From Welwitschia mirabilis (lineage: Eukaryota; Gnetophyta; Gnetopsida; Welwitschiales), in NCBI GenBank assembly GCA_051453625.1, contig JBOZIK010000001.1:262645094-262709093 (forward strand): 64,000 nt of DNA. Reading direction: 5' to 3'. The position numbers were made by a program, and so were the translations under genes. Under the pieces are notes generated by a model. The model did not search any database, was not told the DNA's origin, and saw only the letters and a list, made by a program, of their open reading frames with translations. Positions within the stretch are counted from its first letter, which is position 1; each line of letters starts with the position of its first letter. Positions 13,001 through 24,749 of this stretch are shown here, in pieces.

Positions 13001-14321
13001 TATACCTAATGCATGATGAATAAAAAATATATTATTATATATGTTAGCATAACATAAATATGGATACTTAAGTATATAGTGAATTCTTGAAGTAAGCACT
13101 TAGTCATAAACATCCATTAGTATCCTCAATCACCAAGCATAAAAGACTTCTAATATATCCTAACATGTTGGTAAGAGCCAATGGGAGGGAATAACATAAT
13201 TTTATAATATATCATACATAATGGTATAATGTAATATTACATCATCCTACTAAGATATTAAAAAATTTCATATGAATAATATGCATAAAGCACTTACTTA
13301 TAAAGATTACTAATCCTTAATAGTTAAAGATTGATGAAGATTCAAGCTCAATGTTTTCTTAGCTCCAATCTTTACAAGTAAGAGAATTAAAAAAAGAGAG
13401 AGAAATGAAAAAATGAAAATCATTTCCTTTTTTCTATAAAATATGAAAAGTTCTCTATATATAGATAAACAAAATCATCTATCTAAAGATAATAAGATCA
13501 CATGATTTATCATTGATAAGTGGGATGAGTAATAAGTGACATTAGAGTAAAAAAAGAGATCATATTTATAACTTACGAAACTAACTAAGATGAGTAATCT
13601 TCTTATTTTAATTAGCAAGGTTANNNNNNNNNNNNNNNNNNNNNNNNNNNNNNNNNNNNNNNNNNNNNNNNNNNNNNNNNNNNNNNNNNNNNNNNNNNNN
13701 NNNNNNNNNNNNNNNNNNNNNNNNNNNNNNNNNNNNNNNNNNNNNNNNNNNNNNNNNNNNNNNNNNNNNNNNNNNNNNNNNNNNNNNNNNNNNNNNNNNN
13801 NNNNNNNNNNNNNNNNNNNNNNNNNNNNNNNNNNNNNNNNNNNNNNNNNNNNNNNNNATCATTCTGGGTTCTTGGTAAGAGTGCATGTACTTATTCAAAT
13901 TCTCATTTATTTCATAATGCATAAAATCTATCAATTCCATAACCTAAGTAAGAAAATGTCTATTTATAATATGTACATCTATCGCATTTACTAAGAGTTT
14001 AAATGAGTAAATAATATGTAAAATATATATTATTATGTTCTCTTAAATTTCTAGTATATTTTTTTTAGCATGTGATTTTAATTCCTCATGTAATGGGTTT
14101 ATATAATTTTGAATTCTTAAATATCTTTTCTCACAAAGATATTCTAACATAATTATTATAATTTTCATAGTGAATTATAAAAATTACAAACTAAAAGTAA
14201 TTTAAAATATAATCTTATTTTGATAAGGTGTTTAAATAAGATTATTTTATTATGTAATTAAAAGCTTAATATACTTAATATTTAAGTAATTAAGTCCTAT
14301 AAAAAATGGGATATGACATTC
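13000..14321 (-). repeat. 3' LTR (partial, end unclear) of the chromovirus remnant
   Basis: On the minus strand a decayed polypurine tract (aataagtggtgaagaa) is followed by TGTCATATCCCA, the usual way a plant chromovirus LTR begins. A TATA-like ctatatatagag lies at about 13466-13455 (minus), followed by a pyrimidine-rich stretch, as expected for an LTR promoter. Gap 13624-13857 lies inside. The LTR end (...CA) could not be placed, so 13000 is arbitrary. Confidence 0.6.
13455..13466 (-). promoter_or_regulatory. Putative TATA box of chromovirus LTR
   Basis: Minus-strand ctatatatagag about 860 bases into the LTR, followed downstream by a long tttctctctc tract. Position and context fit an LTR promoter; activity cannot be judged from sequence. 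Confidence 0.4.
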
Positions 14322-14429
14322 TTCACCACTTATTCTAATTTATTTTTGTGAATTAAAATATGTAAAGAATTTATAATCAACTAAATACATATTATAAGAT
14401 TCAAAAGATTTGGAAATTGATTTTTTATT

Positions 14430-14612
14430 ATTTCCTCTAGATCCTAATAGCTTCATTAATTGATACATCTTCCTATTTCACAAATTGATGATTTATTATT
14501 CTAGTTCTACATTTATCTTCTCTATAGTCAAACAATCTTGTTTCACCTAAGTATGAAACTAATATAACGCATGAGAAGGATCTATAATATACTTTCTTAG
14601 TATACTTACATG
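14430..14612 (-). pseudogene. Chromovirus integrase C-terminal remnant
   Basis: Minus-strand translation starts with L-R-K-Y-I-I-D-P-S-H-A-L at 14605-14567, matching the chromovirus motif K-Y-x-x-D-P-S-H that follows the integrase core. A stretch in the spacing of L-T-Y-E-E ... R-N-K-E-I-P-L-V-K-V-L-W follows, heavily mutated. It is joined directly to the RT/RNase H boundary, which shows the internal deletion. Not translatable. Confidence 0.7.
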
Positions 14613-14614
14613 AA

Positions 14615-15430
14615 AAATAATTTTTATCCATTAAAAATATTTATTTTTCTTTAAAAGACATATTAATAAATAAGCTATCTTGGAGAAGTTAAAATTGAAT
14701 CGATGATGGTACCTAATAAGACTAAGAAAGATTCTAACCTAAGTAATATTTATAGATGTTGACAATTCTATGATTACTTAAGCTTAATTTTAATCCACTG
14801 ATATACCTTATTTGGTTATTACATAACCTAGAAATTGAATAGATTCCTTTCAAAACAAGCATTTTTTCATGATAGTTGATCATTATTAATTTTGTAAAGT
14901 TTGTAATACCATTCTTATTTTTTTTTCATGCTCTTCTTAATTCTTTAAATAAATGATGATATTATCAATAAATACTCTTATAAATAATCAATATGTGATT
15001 AAAGGATGTAATTCATAAGACTCACAAATATTACAGGGGCATTAGTTAAATCAAAAGGCATAACAATGAACTTATAATGTTCATATCAAGTTCTAAACAC
15101 AATTTTATAATATCTTCTTTTTAATTTAAACTTAATGATATATAAATTTTAAAAAAAAGTTCAAGAATACTTAGCTTCCTTGAGCTAATTAATACGGTCA
15201 TCTATTTGTAGTAGATACTTTTTATTTATGTAAACCTTAATTTACTATTTATAATTAATGCATAATCTTAGTGTTTTATCTTTTTTCTTTACAAATAATA
15301 TAGGTCCTCATTGTGGTTATGCACTAGTATTAACAAAGCCTTTTTATAAGAGTTTTTTAAGTTGAATTTTTAATTATTTTATTTTTATAAGAGACATCCT
15401 ATATGATGTCTTAGAAATTGATTAGATTCT
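14615..15430 (-). pseudogene. pol: Chromovirus reverse transcriptase remnant
   Basis: On the minus strand the conserved boxes appear in order. P-I-L-F-V-K-K-K-D and L-R-L-C-I-N-Y lie near 15320-15245. V-M-P-F-D-L-T-N-A-P is at 15064-15036. The catalytic box V-F-I-D-N-I-I-I-Y is near 14980-14950, where the second catalytic Asp has become Asn. F-L-G-Y-V-I-T-K is near 14830-14810. N-F-S-K-I-A ... L-L-K-K-N, which normally leads into RNase H, is near 14690-14640. Several frameshifts and stops interrupt it. The K-K-K-D and F-x-D-D-I pattern is that of plant chromoviruses (Tekay/Reina/CRM types) rather than Athila. Confidence 0.85.
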
Positions 15431-15475
15431 TGAGACTAATTCAATGAAAAAATTAACTTCTTAAAGTGATAATAT

Positions 15476-16737
15476 TGTAATGCCAAATAGTATAAATTTT
15501 ATAGGGTATTTTAAGTAATTTCACAAGATATTTATATACGTTTATGTGGCATTTTAATAATAATGGTAAGTTAATATGGTAATAATAGAAATGTACAATC
15601 TATATTTCATTTAATAGTATATTAGACAATACTTCTTATTCTTAAGAAAAGTTTATTGATCAAAGAGGATAATTTAATGAGAAGAAGGAACTTAAAAGCC
15701 ATCATCCACATCATCATGTAGATGATAATGATGGATGACTGCATTAGAAAGCTAACAAGGATGCTAATTATACTGAGCTATAAGCTAATGTGAATTCCTT
15801 TTAATGTGGCATCATCTCCATTATTATTTGAATGATAGAAATAATTACACCTAATTATAAGCAACTGACACACTAAACTTTATTCAAATTTAATAATCAA
15901 TCAACACAACCTTCACTGATGTTGCTATCTAGTTATTAGGTTTTATGTTTTTAGAGTATTCATTATAATAAGGACCTCCTTTCCCTTGATCCATTATTCT
16001 ATCTTTTTCTTCTACATTTAAAAATATTATGATGGAAGATTAAAAGGTAGGATATCTATCCATTATTTATAAGAGAATCTTTCTTAGTATTGGCTTATGT
16101 CTTCTTAATTAAGGTATTATTTCTTTATAATAGGATATAGGTTTGACATTAATATATAGTTTTTATTTAGTTTTTTTATGTGCATCTACCTTATGATTTC
16201 TATTGTTTATGATTCTATAAAAACTTTATAATTAATATAGTTCATTAGAAAAACATTTGTTAAGGTTGAAATTATGAGTTAGTAGTTTTATTATATTTTA
16301 TTTTTCATTTCAAAGCATAAAACTTTCATGTTTTCTATATTCTCTTTGATGTACCTGATAGCATAGGTTGGTTAAGATTTAATGATGACTTTCCTTGATT
16401 GATCTAGATTATATAATATTAATCTTTATGATGGAATGTTCTAGTGGTCAAATAGATATTTGCCTGAGAATAGTTCTTATTTACATATTATTATAAACAT
16501 TGAATTAGTATCATCTTTGTAATTTTTCCTTACATCATTATCTATTTTAATCTACCTAAAAGAAAAAACACAAAATAATTTACCAAAATTAATTATCTAT
16601 CTTTTCCCTAGTGCCTTCAGTGAAGTATGACATTCATATTAAATCTCATCTATATTAGTCTTTTTTTTAATGAAAATATTTGTAATTCATAGGATTTAAT
16701 TAAGAACATAAATATTTCATAAATACACATTGTAACA
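15476..16737 (+). repeat. 5' LTR of element B
   Basis: Begins TGTAATGCC, ends ...cattgtaaca, about 1.26 kb, matching the other LTRs from end to end. It interrupts the minus-strand chromovirus remnant. Landmarks: palindrome remnant near 15709-15728, a promoter-like ataataagg near 15965, and the gattaaaaggtaggat block near 16038. Flanking five bases on the left are aatat. Confidence 0.8.
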
Positions 16738-16741
16738 TTTT

Positions 16742-16759
16742 TGTACCATTATTGAAAAA
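16742..16759 (+). promoter_or_regulatory. Decayed primer-binding site, element B
   Basis: Four bases after the LTR end the sequence reads tgtaccattattgaaaaa. In the other copies the same place reads tagcatcattaccagaga (28865) and tgaagctatttctaagga (42350). Together they point to an ancestral TGGCGCCATTGCC-like site, the tRNA-Asp type used by many Athila/Tat elements. Individually each is too mutated to prime. Confidence 0.6.
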
Positions 16760-17470
16760 TGTCATAAGAAGATAAAGGATTATCATTACCCTGATAATAG
16801 CTTATATTTCAATTCAAGTTATTTATTTATAGTAGGATCATATTTTTACTATATAACCATTAATTTTTTATTCTGCATATTTTTATTTTCATTTTGCAAA
16901 TAATGCCCTATCATCTCCTTTGTTATTAAGACAATGCAGAGAAAATGATAGCCGATACAACTAGGATTGTATTATCCTTAAAAAAACTAAGATTTTTTAA
17001 TCATAGCCTCTATTGTCTATATGACTCAGGTGAATAGCTATTAGTTTTATTTTTATCTTTTTTTTTTACAATTTTATTTTTCTATGTTTTTGTTTCTATA
17101 TTTTTCCATAAGCTAGCATCTAGAGATATCATCTAAATTTTGATAGAGACAACATTTATAGATACATTATTGAGAATGTAGGGAGATGGTAAATTCAACT
17201 AAAAAGATAAAGTATCAAAGGGATTGGATGTTTATTAAGGAAAACATCATAGAAGTCTTGATCAACTATTAACATAACCTAGGTATGCATACCCCATATA
17301 CATAAGAAATTCCATCAATTAAATTAAAAGATTTCTTTTATTTTATTATTTTAAAATCATATTTAGCAAAAGAATATTATGTAAAAAAAATCTAGAAGAA
17401 AATATTTTTGTTTTATTCATGTAAAATTCAATGCAAAAGTAAAAATAAGTATCATCATCTAATACTCCAA
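16760..17470 (+). other. Leader of element B
   Basis: Untranslated region between primer site and gag. It shares a block with leaders of C and D (gattatcattac ... tttcaattcaag near 16780-16825; aacctaggtatgcata near 17277). Palindrome-class remnants occur near 16909 and 17125. No coding frame. Confidence 0.65.
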
Positions 17471-17479
17471 TCATAAAAA

Positions 17480-18910
17480 GAATGTCTAATGAAAATACAA
17501 ATGAAAATATAAATGTTAAACTTAAATATTTAATTACACATAGAAAATGTAAAATCTAAAATCCTTTTAACCTACCTCATGATAATGATGTTGAGATTAA
17601 AGGTTTAAGTGCATATTCTTTATTTTTTAGAGAACATTATGAAGATCCTTTTCAATATTTAAAAGATATAGAACAACTCCTACTCACTTCATATAATAGT
17701 AAAAACTACATTATTAATCATACTTGCATGGTAATCTTATGTATTACACTTAAAGAAAAATCAAAATTATGACTTAAAGATATTTCATATAAAAGTCTTA
17801 ATATATGAAACCAAGTATAGGAAGCCTTAATTAAAAGACTCAAGAGTAAAATTACAATAATAGAAAGAAGAAAAGAAGTCATAAACTTTTAACAACCACC
17901 TAATGAGGATTAGACCATAATATATGAATAATTTTTTATAGCAATACATTATAATCCTATTGAAAATTTTTCTTTAAAAAATTAATGCATTATTTCTATA
18001 GCGAATTAAACATTCAAATTAAAGAACTTGTAGGTTTTGCTTTTGGTGGTAACATGATGAACCTAATATTATATAATGCATAGAAGTCATTAAAAGATTT
18101 AGTTAAAAGAATTTAAACTTGGTCAAAACCAACATTTGAAGAAAAAGGAGAAAGTACAAAATGATTCAATAAATATCACCAACGATTTCACTACCACTTT
18201 AGAAAAATACATATAATTGATGCTTGATTAAAAAAGTATCAACTAAAAAAAGTGTAATTTCAAGATGTAATTTATGTGAAGATAACTATCATGAAAGAAA
18301 ATAATGTTCTTTATTATCAACATATAAAGGGAAAATATATGAAGAAGTGTGTGCATTTAACCAAAAGCCTTCTAACTTTAAAAATCAAACTCAATATCAA
18401 TAAAGAATGAGTAGGCAATAAAACTTTTAACCTTATAAAAATAAATTTAATAACTTAAAATTTAAAATAAGTAATACACATTTTTAACCTTTTAAAAATA
18501 TACTTAAGAGTTTAAATTTTAAACCACATAGTTCAAACTTTTAACTAAGAAAAGTACTTCAAATTTTCAAAAAAATCAAAATGGTCCACTAAGGTATTTA
18601 ATAGAGGAGTAAAGAAAAATGCAAAAAATGATCAACACAAATATTGAAATCTAGTTAGTATCATTCAGAAAACAATGATAGCTAATCAAAGACTACAAGT
18701 ACTTCTTGAAACTCAACATTTAGTAAATCCTAGTAAAGTTAAGAAAGATTAGAAAGTTACAACTAAAGGTGAAAATGAGATAATATATCCTACCTATGAG
18801 GCTTTAATTTATAAAAATAATGAGGAAGATGAGGAAGAATAGGATGATGTAAAAATATTAGAAAGGCATATCTTTTATTTTCCTTTAAATGGTAATCCCA
18901 TCATGAATTT
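17480..18910 (+). pseudogene. gag: gag remnant of element B (with CCHC knuckle)
   Basis: Capsid/nucleocapsid gene of the element. The N-terminal part (near 17545-17700) matches copies C and D: N-L-P-H-D-N-D-V-E then D-P-F-Q-Y-L-K-D-I. A zinc knuckle is readable at 18266-18307: C-N-L-C-E-D-N-Y-H-E-R-K-stop-C, i.e. C-x2-C-x4-H-x4-C with all four ligands kept but a stop inside. Downstream is an N/K/Q-rich low-complexity stretch (18350-18560). Many stops make it untranslatable. The readable knuckle is the best evidence; limits are approximate. Confidence 0.75.
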
Positions 18911-19760
18911 TTTTAATAATTTAATTAAAAAAAGAAACCAGCTACTGCTTGGGTTAATTGATTAAACATAAATCCTAATTTTGATGATTATTTAAAAGCC
19001 TTAATGAAATATGTTAGTGTAAATTTATATTTTTGAAGACTCCTACAAAAAAAAAAATCCTAAGTATGCTAAGTTGTAAAAAGACTTAGTTAGGAGGAAA
19101 TAAAAATAACTAATACCTAGTAGAGAGTTTCTTGCATAATCCATATCTAACTTATATACATAAAAATTTCAAAAATTTAAAGATATTAAGGTATCAAAGG
19201 CTAGTGTTACTTTTTAAGGGAATCAAATAGTTAAAAAAGCCTTAATTAATATAGGAGAAAGTGTTAATATTATGCCTCTTCATATTTATAAAATATCCTA
19301 TTTAAAAATAGAATCAAACCTCTAGGTTTCATCTTAGAGTTAGCTGATACTTTAGTTAAGACACCATTAGAAATCATTAAAGCCTTGGTTATCCAAGTAG
19401 AAAAAACTTTTTATCCTATAGATGTGATTATTATTAAGGTTGAATATAATGGTATCTATCTGCTAATTTTAGGAAAAGCATTTTATGCAATCTCCTATTA
19501 CATCATAGACATATGAACTAGAATGATGGAATGTCANNNNNNNNNNNNNNNNNNNNNNNNNNNNNNNNNNNNNNNNNNNNNNNNNNNNNNNNNNNNNNNN
19601 NNNNNNNNNNNNNNNNNNNNNNNNNNNNNNNNNNNNTGCAATCTCCTATTACATCATAGACATATGAACTAGAATGATGGAATGTCATATTGAAGATAAG
19701 AAATTTACCATTAAAGTGTTTGATGCTACTAAAAAAGATATGAAAGATAAATGGAACCTT
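18911..19760 (+). pseudogene. Protease region of element B
   Basis: Aspartic protease that would cut the Gag-Pol polyprotein. The catalytic region reads A-L-I-N-I-G-E-S-V-N-I-M-P-L near 19233-19275. The expected D-x-G-A-S has become N-I-G-E-S, so the catalytic Asp is lost. Copy E still has Asp here. Gap 19537-19636 is flanked by the same 50 bases on both sides (19487-19536 and 19637-19686), so that piece is probably duplicated by assembly. Confidence 0.7.
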
Positions 19761-20269
19761 GATGAAGAAGTTAAACTAAATTTATGTTTATGAAATCATC
19801 CATCTAAAGAGAGATGGTTAATGCTTTATGATCCTACTTTATATGATAATCCAATTAAAATAGAGAGATTAAAATATTTGAACCTTGATAAAATCCAGTA
19901 TGAACATCTTATAATTAATAGTTTTAATCAAGAACATGAGAAAATAAAACCTATAAACTAGGAAGAAATCCAACATCTAAAATCAAATAAGAATATTTAT
20001 AATAAGAGAGCTCATCTAGCTTTGTCATTTAGATGATAGTTGAAGATGATGATCAACTTTGAAAATTCAAAAATAGAAACTAAATATTATAACTTAGAAC
20101 TAAAACAATTACTCAAAGGTCTAAAATATATTATTTTGTTTAATAATCTAGAGAAACCTTTATCATACCCCTCAATAAGAATTGATTTTAATATTACTTT
20201 TAACTTCTAAAGAAAATGTGTTTGCTTAGACTCATAAATATTTAGTAGCCATTTCCCCTTTCCATACTT
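19761..20269 (+). pseudogene. Protease-RT linker of element B
   Basis: Part of the polyprotein between protease and RT, matching 32650-33060 (C) and 49060-49450 (E). It includes a palindrome-class motif at 20024-20040 (gtcatttagatgatagt), at the same place as in C, D and E, and a decayed L-K-x-L-L/P-x-G-L-K-Y segment near 20100-20135. Confidence 0.65.
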
Positions 20270-21420
20270 TAATATAAAATCTACCTTAAAGATAATGCAA
20301 AACCAATTAAGAAACCATAATAAACATTTAGTTGGGCCTTTAGACAAGTAGTTAAAAATAAAATTATTAAACTTATGGATGTTGGAATTATTTATCTATT
20401 TTTTATAGTAAGTGGGTTAGTCCTTTAGTTCTACTTTCTGATAAAGGAGAAAAGTGAATAATTTGTATCGATCTTAGGAAGATTAAGGACGTTATAAAGA
20501 AAGATAATTTTCCTTTATCCTTTTTTAAATAAAATTATTGATGGAATCCAAGGACATGAATTTACTATTTTCTTGATAATATAGTGGATACAATCAAGTT
20601 TGTACATCTAGTAAGGGCAAAGCAAAAATAACTTTAATTTTACCTTTTATAATCTTTAATTTTAGATGCATGCCTTTTAGACTTTGTAATTTCCCTAGAG
20701 CTTTTCAACATACAGTGATGGGTATCATTTCTAATATGATAAAAGGTTAAAGAAACTATTAAATAGATCCTAATTGTCTACATTTGTATTAGAAAATAAT
20801 TTTCTTTCTTTTTGATAATGAAATTATCTTAGTTCAGCACATTTCTATAAAAAATAACAATGAAACTTGTAAAAGTAAGTATCATTTAAAGCTATAGCCC
20901 TTTAAAAAGTATTATCAAAGTTAGATCTTTCCTTGGTTATTCTGGTTTCTATCACTGTTTCATTTAGGGTTATGCTAAAATTTATAAACCCCTTCACTTA
21001 TTACAAAACAATGAAGATAAATTTGATTAGAGTGATTCATGTTAACTTGCTTTTGAGACACTTAAAGATAATATATCTTTTGAACCTATTATAATGAGAC
21101 CTAATTAGACTATAAATTTTGGATTAATATGTGATGCTAGTATATTACCATGGGTGAGGTACTTAGTTAAAAATATGAAAAGGATCTTAAAGTTATATCT
21201 TACTATAGCAAAAGTTTATTAAATATTTAATCTAATTATTCTACTATAGAAAATGAAATTTAGTCATAATCTTTCTTCTTGCTAATCTTAGACACTATAT
21301 TTTAGGCTTTCATACTAATGTTTACATAGATCATGTAGCTATATGTTCCCTTATGATCAAGAAATATTCTAGTGCTAAACTCATTAGATGAATTCTTCTC
21401 ATGTAAAACTTAACTTAGGA
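20270..21420 (+). pseudogene. pol: RT and RNase H remnant of element B
   Basis: RT boxes: D-N-A-K-P near 20291, I-I-K-L-M-D-V-G-I-I-Y near 20365-20398, M-P-F-R-L-C-N near 20665-20690. The region of the catalytic F-M-D-D box near 20750 is lost to a deletion, so the copy cannot have RT activity. F-L-G-Y-S-G-F-Y-H near 20930-20955 closes RT. RNase H follows (C-D-A-S near 21131, Y-Y-S-K-S near 21200). Frameshifts and stops throughout. Confidence 0.8.
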
Positions 21421-21499
21421 AATCTAATAGTGTAGTAGATCACTTATGATGACTTTCTTCTTCCCTTAATAAATTCTCAATCAATGATTCTTTTCTTAT

Positions 21500-22860
21500 G
21501 AAAATATTTTTGCTATTAAACAAATTTACATTATATCTTTTACTCATCCTTCCCATTATATGATAAGAAAGTAAATTATTTTATTACTATGGAAACACTT
21601 TAATATTTAGGTCATAATAAAAAAAGAAAAATTGCTTCATAGGATTGGAGAACTAAGTGAAATAAGCCTCATATTTATCATAGATGCAAGTATTAAATAA
21701 TGCATAAATGTATGCCTTAATTGGAATAAGTAGACATTCTTAGTTTCTAGGATGGTGCAGTTTGTGAAGAATCCTTTAGTACACATAAACTTGAATAAAA
21801 ATCCTTCACTCTAGTTTCTATTGATCTAATCTTTTCAAATATTCCTTTAAATTTTCTAGAAGGTGTGATGCTTATTAATGTTATGGTAACTTTACTTAGT
21901 CTTATGATATAATCCTTAAAACTATCCATGAATACAAAACATTTTCCTATTAAAAAGTGACTTTATAGGCTATATCAAACACCTTCTCATGATAAGAACT
22001 ACATCTTCGTGGTTATTGATTATGTTACCAAATGAGTTAAAGTTATTCTTACTATTAAAAATGATGTCCAATTTATTTACAATTTTGTTTGAAGTTTTAT
22101 ATTTTAACATTTTGATGTCTTAAAATCATTATTAGTGATCAAGGAACTCATTTCATAAATTATCTTTTAAGGAAATTCCTTTTATTCATGGGAATTAATC
22201 ATAGAATTTATTATGCTTATCATTCTTAATCTAATGATTAATATATAAATGCAAATAGAGAAATTAAGAAAATGCTTTAAAAACATATCTCTAAAAGTAA
22301 GAAATCTTGAGCTTCTAAGCTTACTAATTTCCTTTAAAATTGTTATACTACTTAATGTAATTCTTTTAGCTTTCTACCTTATGAACTTGTATATGGAAAA
22401 GTTTTTGTTTTATTAGTTAATGTTTGTTATAACTCTTATTATTTTACCCATCACCTTAATTTTGTAGACTTATATAAAAATCTTAATAACTCAATTAGCC
22501 TAACTTAATCACTTAGATGAAAAACATACTTGTGTCATACATCATCAACTCATTCATAAAGCCCAAAGATAAGTTCAAACTCTCACAAATAGCTTAAGCT
22601 TCATAAAAATTTTCTTTTATATATAATACTTGAGTGCATATTTTACATAACAAGCTATATCTAAAGGGTGAGATCCTTATCTTATAGAAAGAGTACATTT
22701 AATGGCTTGGTTGAGATTTTCAATTTGAACACTAGGGAGAATTGAAAGAAAAATGCAAAAAATGTTGAAACTATATGAAAAATCTATTGATGAAACCTTA
22801 AAAGTGATAAAAGTACTTATCTTAGATGTCTTCCTTAATGAGGAGGACTTCCATCCTATG
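21500..22860 (+). pseudogene. Integrase remnant of element B
   Basis: The zinc-binding part shows R-R-C-D-A-Y-Q-C-Y-G-N near 21855-21890 (one Cys changed to Tyr). The core contains I-S-D-Q-G-T-H-F-I-N at about 22131-22160, which keeps the second catalytic Asp. The third catalytic region (N-x-Q/D-x-N-A-N-R-E-I-K-K) is near 22230-22275. The C-terminal end follows the pattern in copy E. Stops such as TGA for Trp at 22036 and TGA for Trp near 22307 point to C-to-T decay. Confidence 0.8.
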
Positions 22861-23163
22861 ATTTTAAAAATAAATTTTTAATCATTTATTTTGATGAACA
22901 TTATGATATTAGTTGATCATCTTTTACTTAACTAATGTGGGTATTTTAAAGTGATAATATTGAATTCACCTAGTTATAAGACATTCATATATTTATAAAT
23001 TTCATTTTGAAGGAAGAAGCCTTACTTCTTATATGCTTTCTTAATAGTGTAAGGTATTTGATTGTTTAGATGTATTCTTTTATATCCTTCATCTTATTTC
23101 TTTACCTACATCTTTAAGAGTATGTGATCATGTGGGATTTATTTAAAAAAATAAATCCAAGAA

Positions 23164-23197
<34 letters not shown>

Positions 23198-23240
23198 ATA
23201 GAGAGAGAGAGAGATATAGATAGATACACACACACATATA

Positions 23241-23284
<44 letters not shown>

Positions 23285-24519
23285 TACCATAATGTTTTGT
23301 ATCTATTTTATATACGTGGTCANNNNNNNNNNNNNNNNNNNNNNNNNNNNNNNNNNNNNNNNNNNNNNNNNNNNNNNNNNNNNNNNNNNNNNNNNNNNNN
23401 NNNNNNNNNNNNNNNNNNNNNNATACCATAATGTTTTGTATCTATTTTATATACGTGGTCACCATAAAGTCCTATCATATTGGGATAAATTTTCTTGAAA
23501 GGGAAATTTAGTAGTATTGGTAGCTATGGGAACTCTATTGAAGGGTCAGTTGGCCATGCTTCATGGGTCTTTTCTTCTTTGACTATGGCTATACTTCCCT
23601 CATTATGAAATAATAATAACCACTTTGAGGCTATGGAATCAGTGGTGAACTTAGTGTCATTAAAAGCATTGCTCATTTCATGGACTCTTAGTGCATGTAT
23701 TACTCCTACATAATCATTTTATTTTTAAAGATTTAGATATGTTTTAGTGTGTGAACAAGTGAGTCCACTATTTAATAGCTTATGATCTTATCATTCATTG
23801 ATTAGGGCATTGAATATTTATAATCACTACCTTATCAAGTGGTACTTTATATATTTTTGCATTATTTCATGCATCATTATCAATTGATTTTATAATTTTA
23901 TGTAAAAAAGTTTGTTAGGTTAGAATTTAGGATAGGTACACTATCTTTGTCATGTTCCTAGTTGTCTATTTTCATGCTATTTTCCCTTAGTTGTTTGGTT
24001 TAATATTTTAAAATTATTTTTATACTTTTTTTATCATACTTTTTATAACTTAATCATTTAGTAGTTGTTGCTTTTATTTTTACTTATTTTGTTCATCAAT
24101 AGAAGTTGATTTTCTTTTAGCATGTTGATAAATTATGTTCCTTTAGGTTTAGATGATTTTTATTTAATATCATTTCAAGCTTGAATGTATTTACTTTATC
24201 ACTTTGCATTTGGGCAAATTTGTTGAGTTTCCTTGGTCATGCTTCCACCTCTTTGATACCTTTTCATGGACTATCCTTTCTCTTACTTCAACCTCTTCTA
24301 ATTTTCAAGCCTTATTCATCATAATTTTTAGTCATTTCCCATGTTTTAGACTTTTTGATAATTNNNNNNNNNNNNNNNNNNNNNNNNNNNNNNNNNNNNN
24401 NNNNNNNNNNNNNNNNNNNNNNNNNNNNNNNNNNNNNNNNNNNNNNNNNNNNNNNNNNNNNNNTTCCCATGTTTTAGACTTTTTGATAATTTTCTAAAAT
24501 CTTCATAATGCCATATTAT
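22861..24519 (+). other. Shortened 3' region of element B
   Basis: Matches 2690-3885 of element A (block at 23490-23690 and following). Gaps at 23323-23422 and 24364-24463, each flanked by identical short copies. The part corresponding to 3890-6528 of A, including the extra ORF and polypurine tract, is deleted at about 24500. Confidence 0.7.
23161..23282 (+). repeat. (GA)n microsatellite with GATA/CA interruptions
   Basis: Alternating GA from 23161, broken by gatata/gataga and cacacacaca at about 23200-23240, then pure GA to 23280. In copies A, C and E the same place holds only a short A/G-rich run (2985, 36160, 53495), so the repeat expanded after insertion of B. Confidence 0.95.
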
Positions 24520-24739
24520 TATAATGCCAAATTCTATATTTTTAATAAGGTATTTTGACTACTTTTATAGGATATTTAGATAGGTTTAGGCATAAAATGA
24601 TGATTATTGAGGGTCAAGGAGAAAAATCATAAAAATGCATAATTATTAGCATATTTAAAGACATTTTGAATCAGTTATAATACTTTATATTTTGAGGATG
24701 AATTATTTCCTCGTAAGGACAAATTCACTTAATTAAAGA
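24520..24739 (+). repeat. First 220 bases of LTR shared by B and D
   Basis: Starts tataatgccaaattc, the counterpart of TGTAATGCCAAAT at 15476, with the initial TG decayed to TA. It runs to a 10-N gap at 24740-24749. The rest of this LTR resumes at 41374, after element C. Confidence 0.65.
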
Positions 24740-24749
24740 NNNNNNNNNN

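Larger units (their letters stand above)
13000..15475 (-). mobile_element. Chromovirus (Ty3/gypsy) remnant, minus strand
   Basis: Reading the minus strand from 15475 downward gives, in order, a chromovirus RT, a sharp junction near 14615, the C-terminal part of integrase, a decayed polypurine tract and an LTR beginning TGTCATATCCCA at 14321. RNase H and most of integrase are missing at the junction, so this copy suffered an internal deletion. Its 5' part is absent: copy B begins at 15476 and the sequence to the right belongs to B. The left limit is uncertain because the end of the LTR is not recognisable. It is a different lineage from the Athila-like elements. Confidence 0.8.
15476..24739 (+). 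mobile_element. Element B: Athila-like element, first unit of a shared-LTR chain
   Basis: Contains 5' LTR (15476-16737), primer site, leader, gag, protease, RT, RNase H, integrase, a shortened 3' region, and the first 220 bases of an LTR starting at 24520. The rest of that LTR is found at 41374-42346, beyond nested element C, and is followed by another leader and gag (element D). B therefore shares its 3' LTR with D. The extra ORF seen in A, C and E is missing here: the 3' region jumps at about 24500 from the sequence matching 3880 in A straight to the LTR. Confidence 0.75.

Noticed and set aside
23139-23429. Minus-strand Ser-Leu repeat frame
   Set aside because: Translation of the (GA)n tract plus N.
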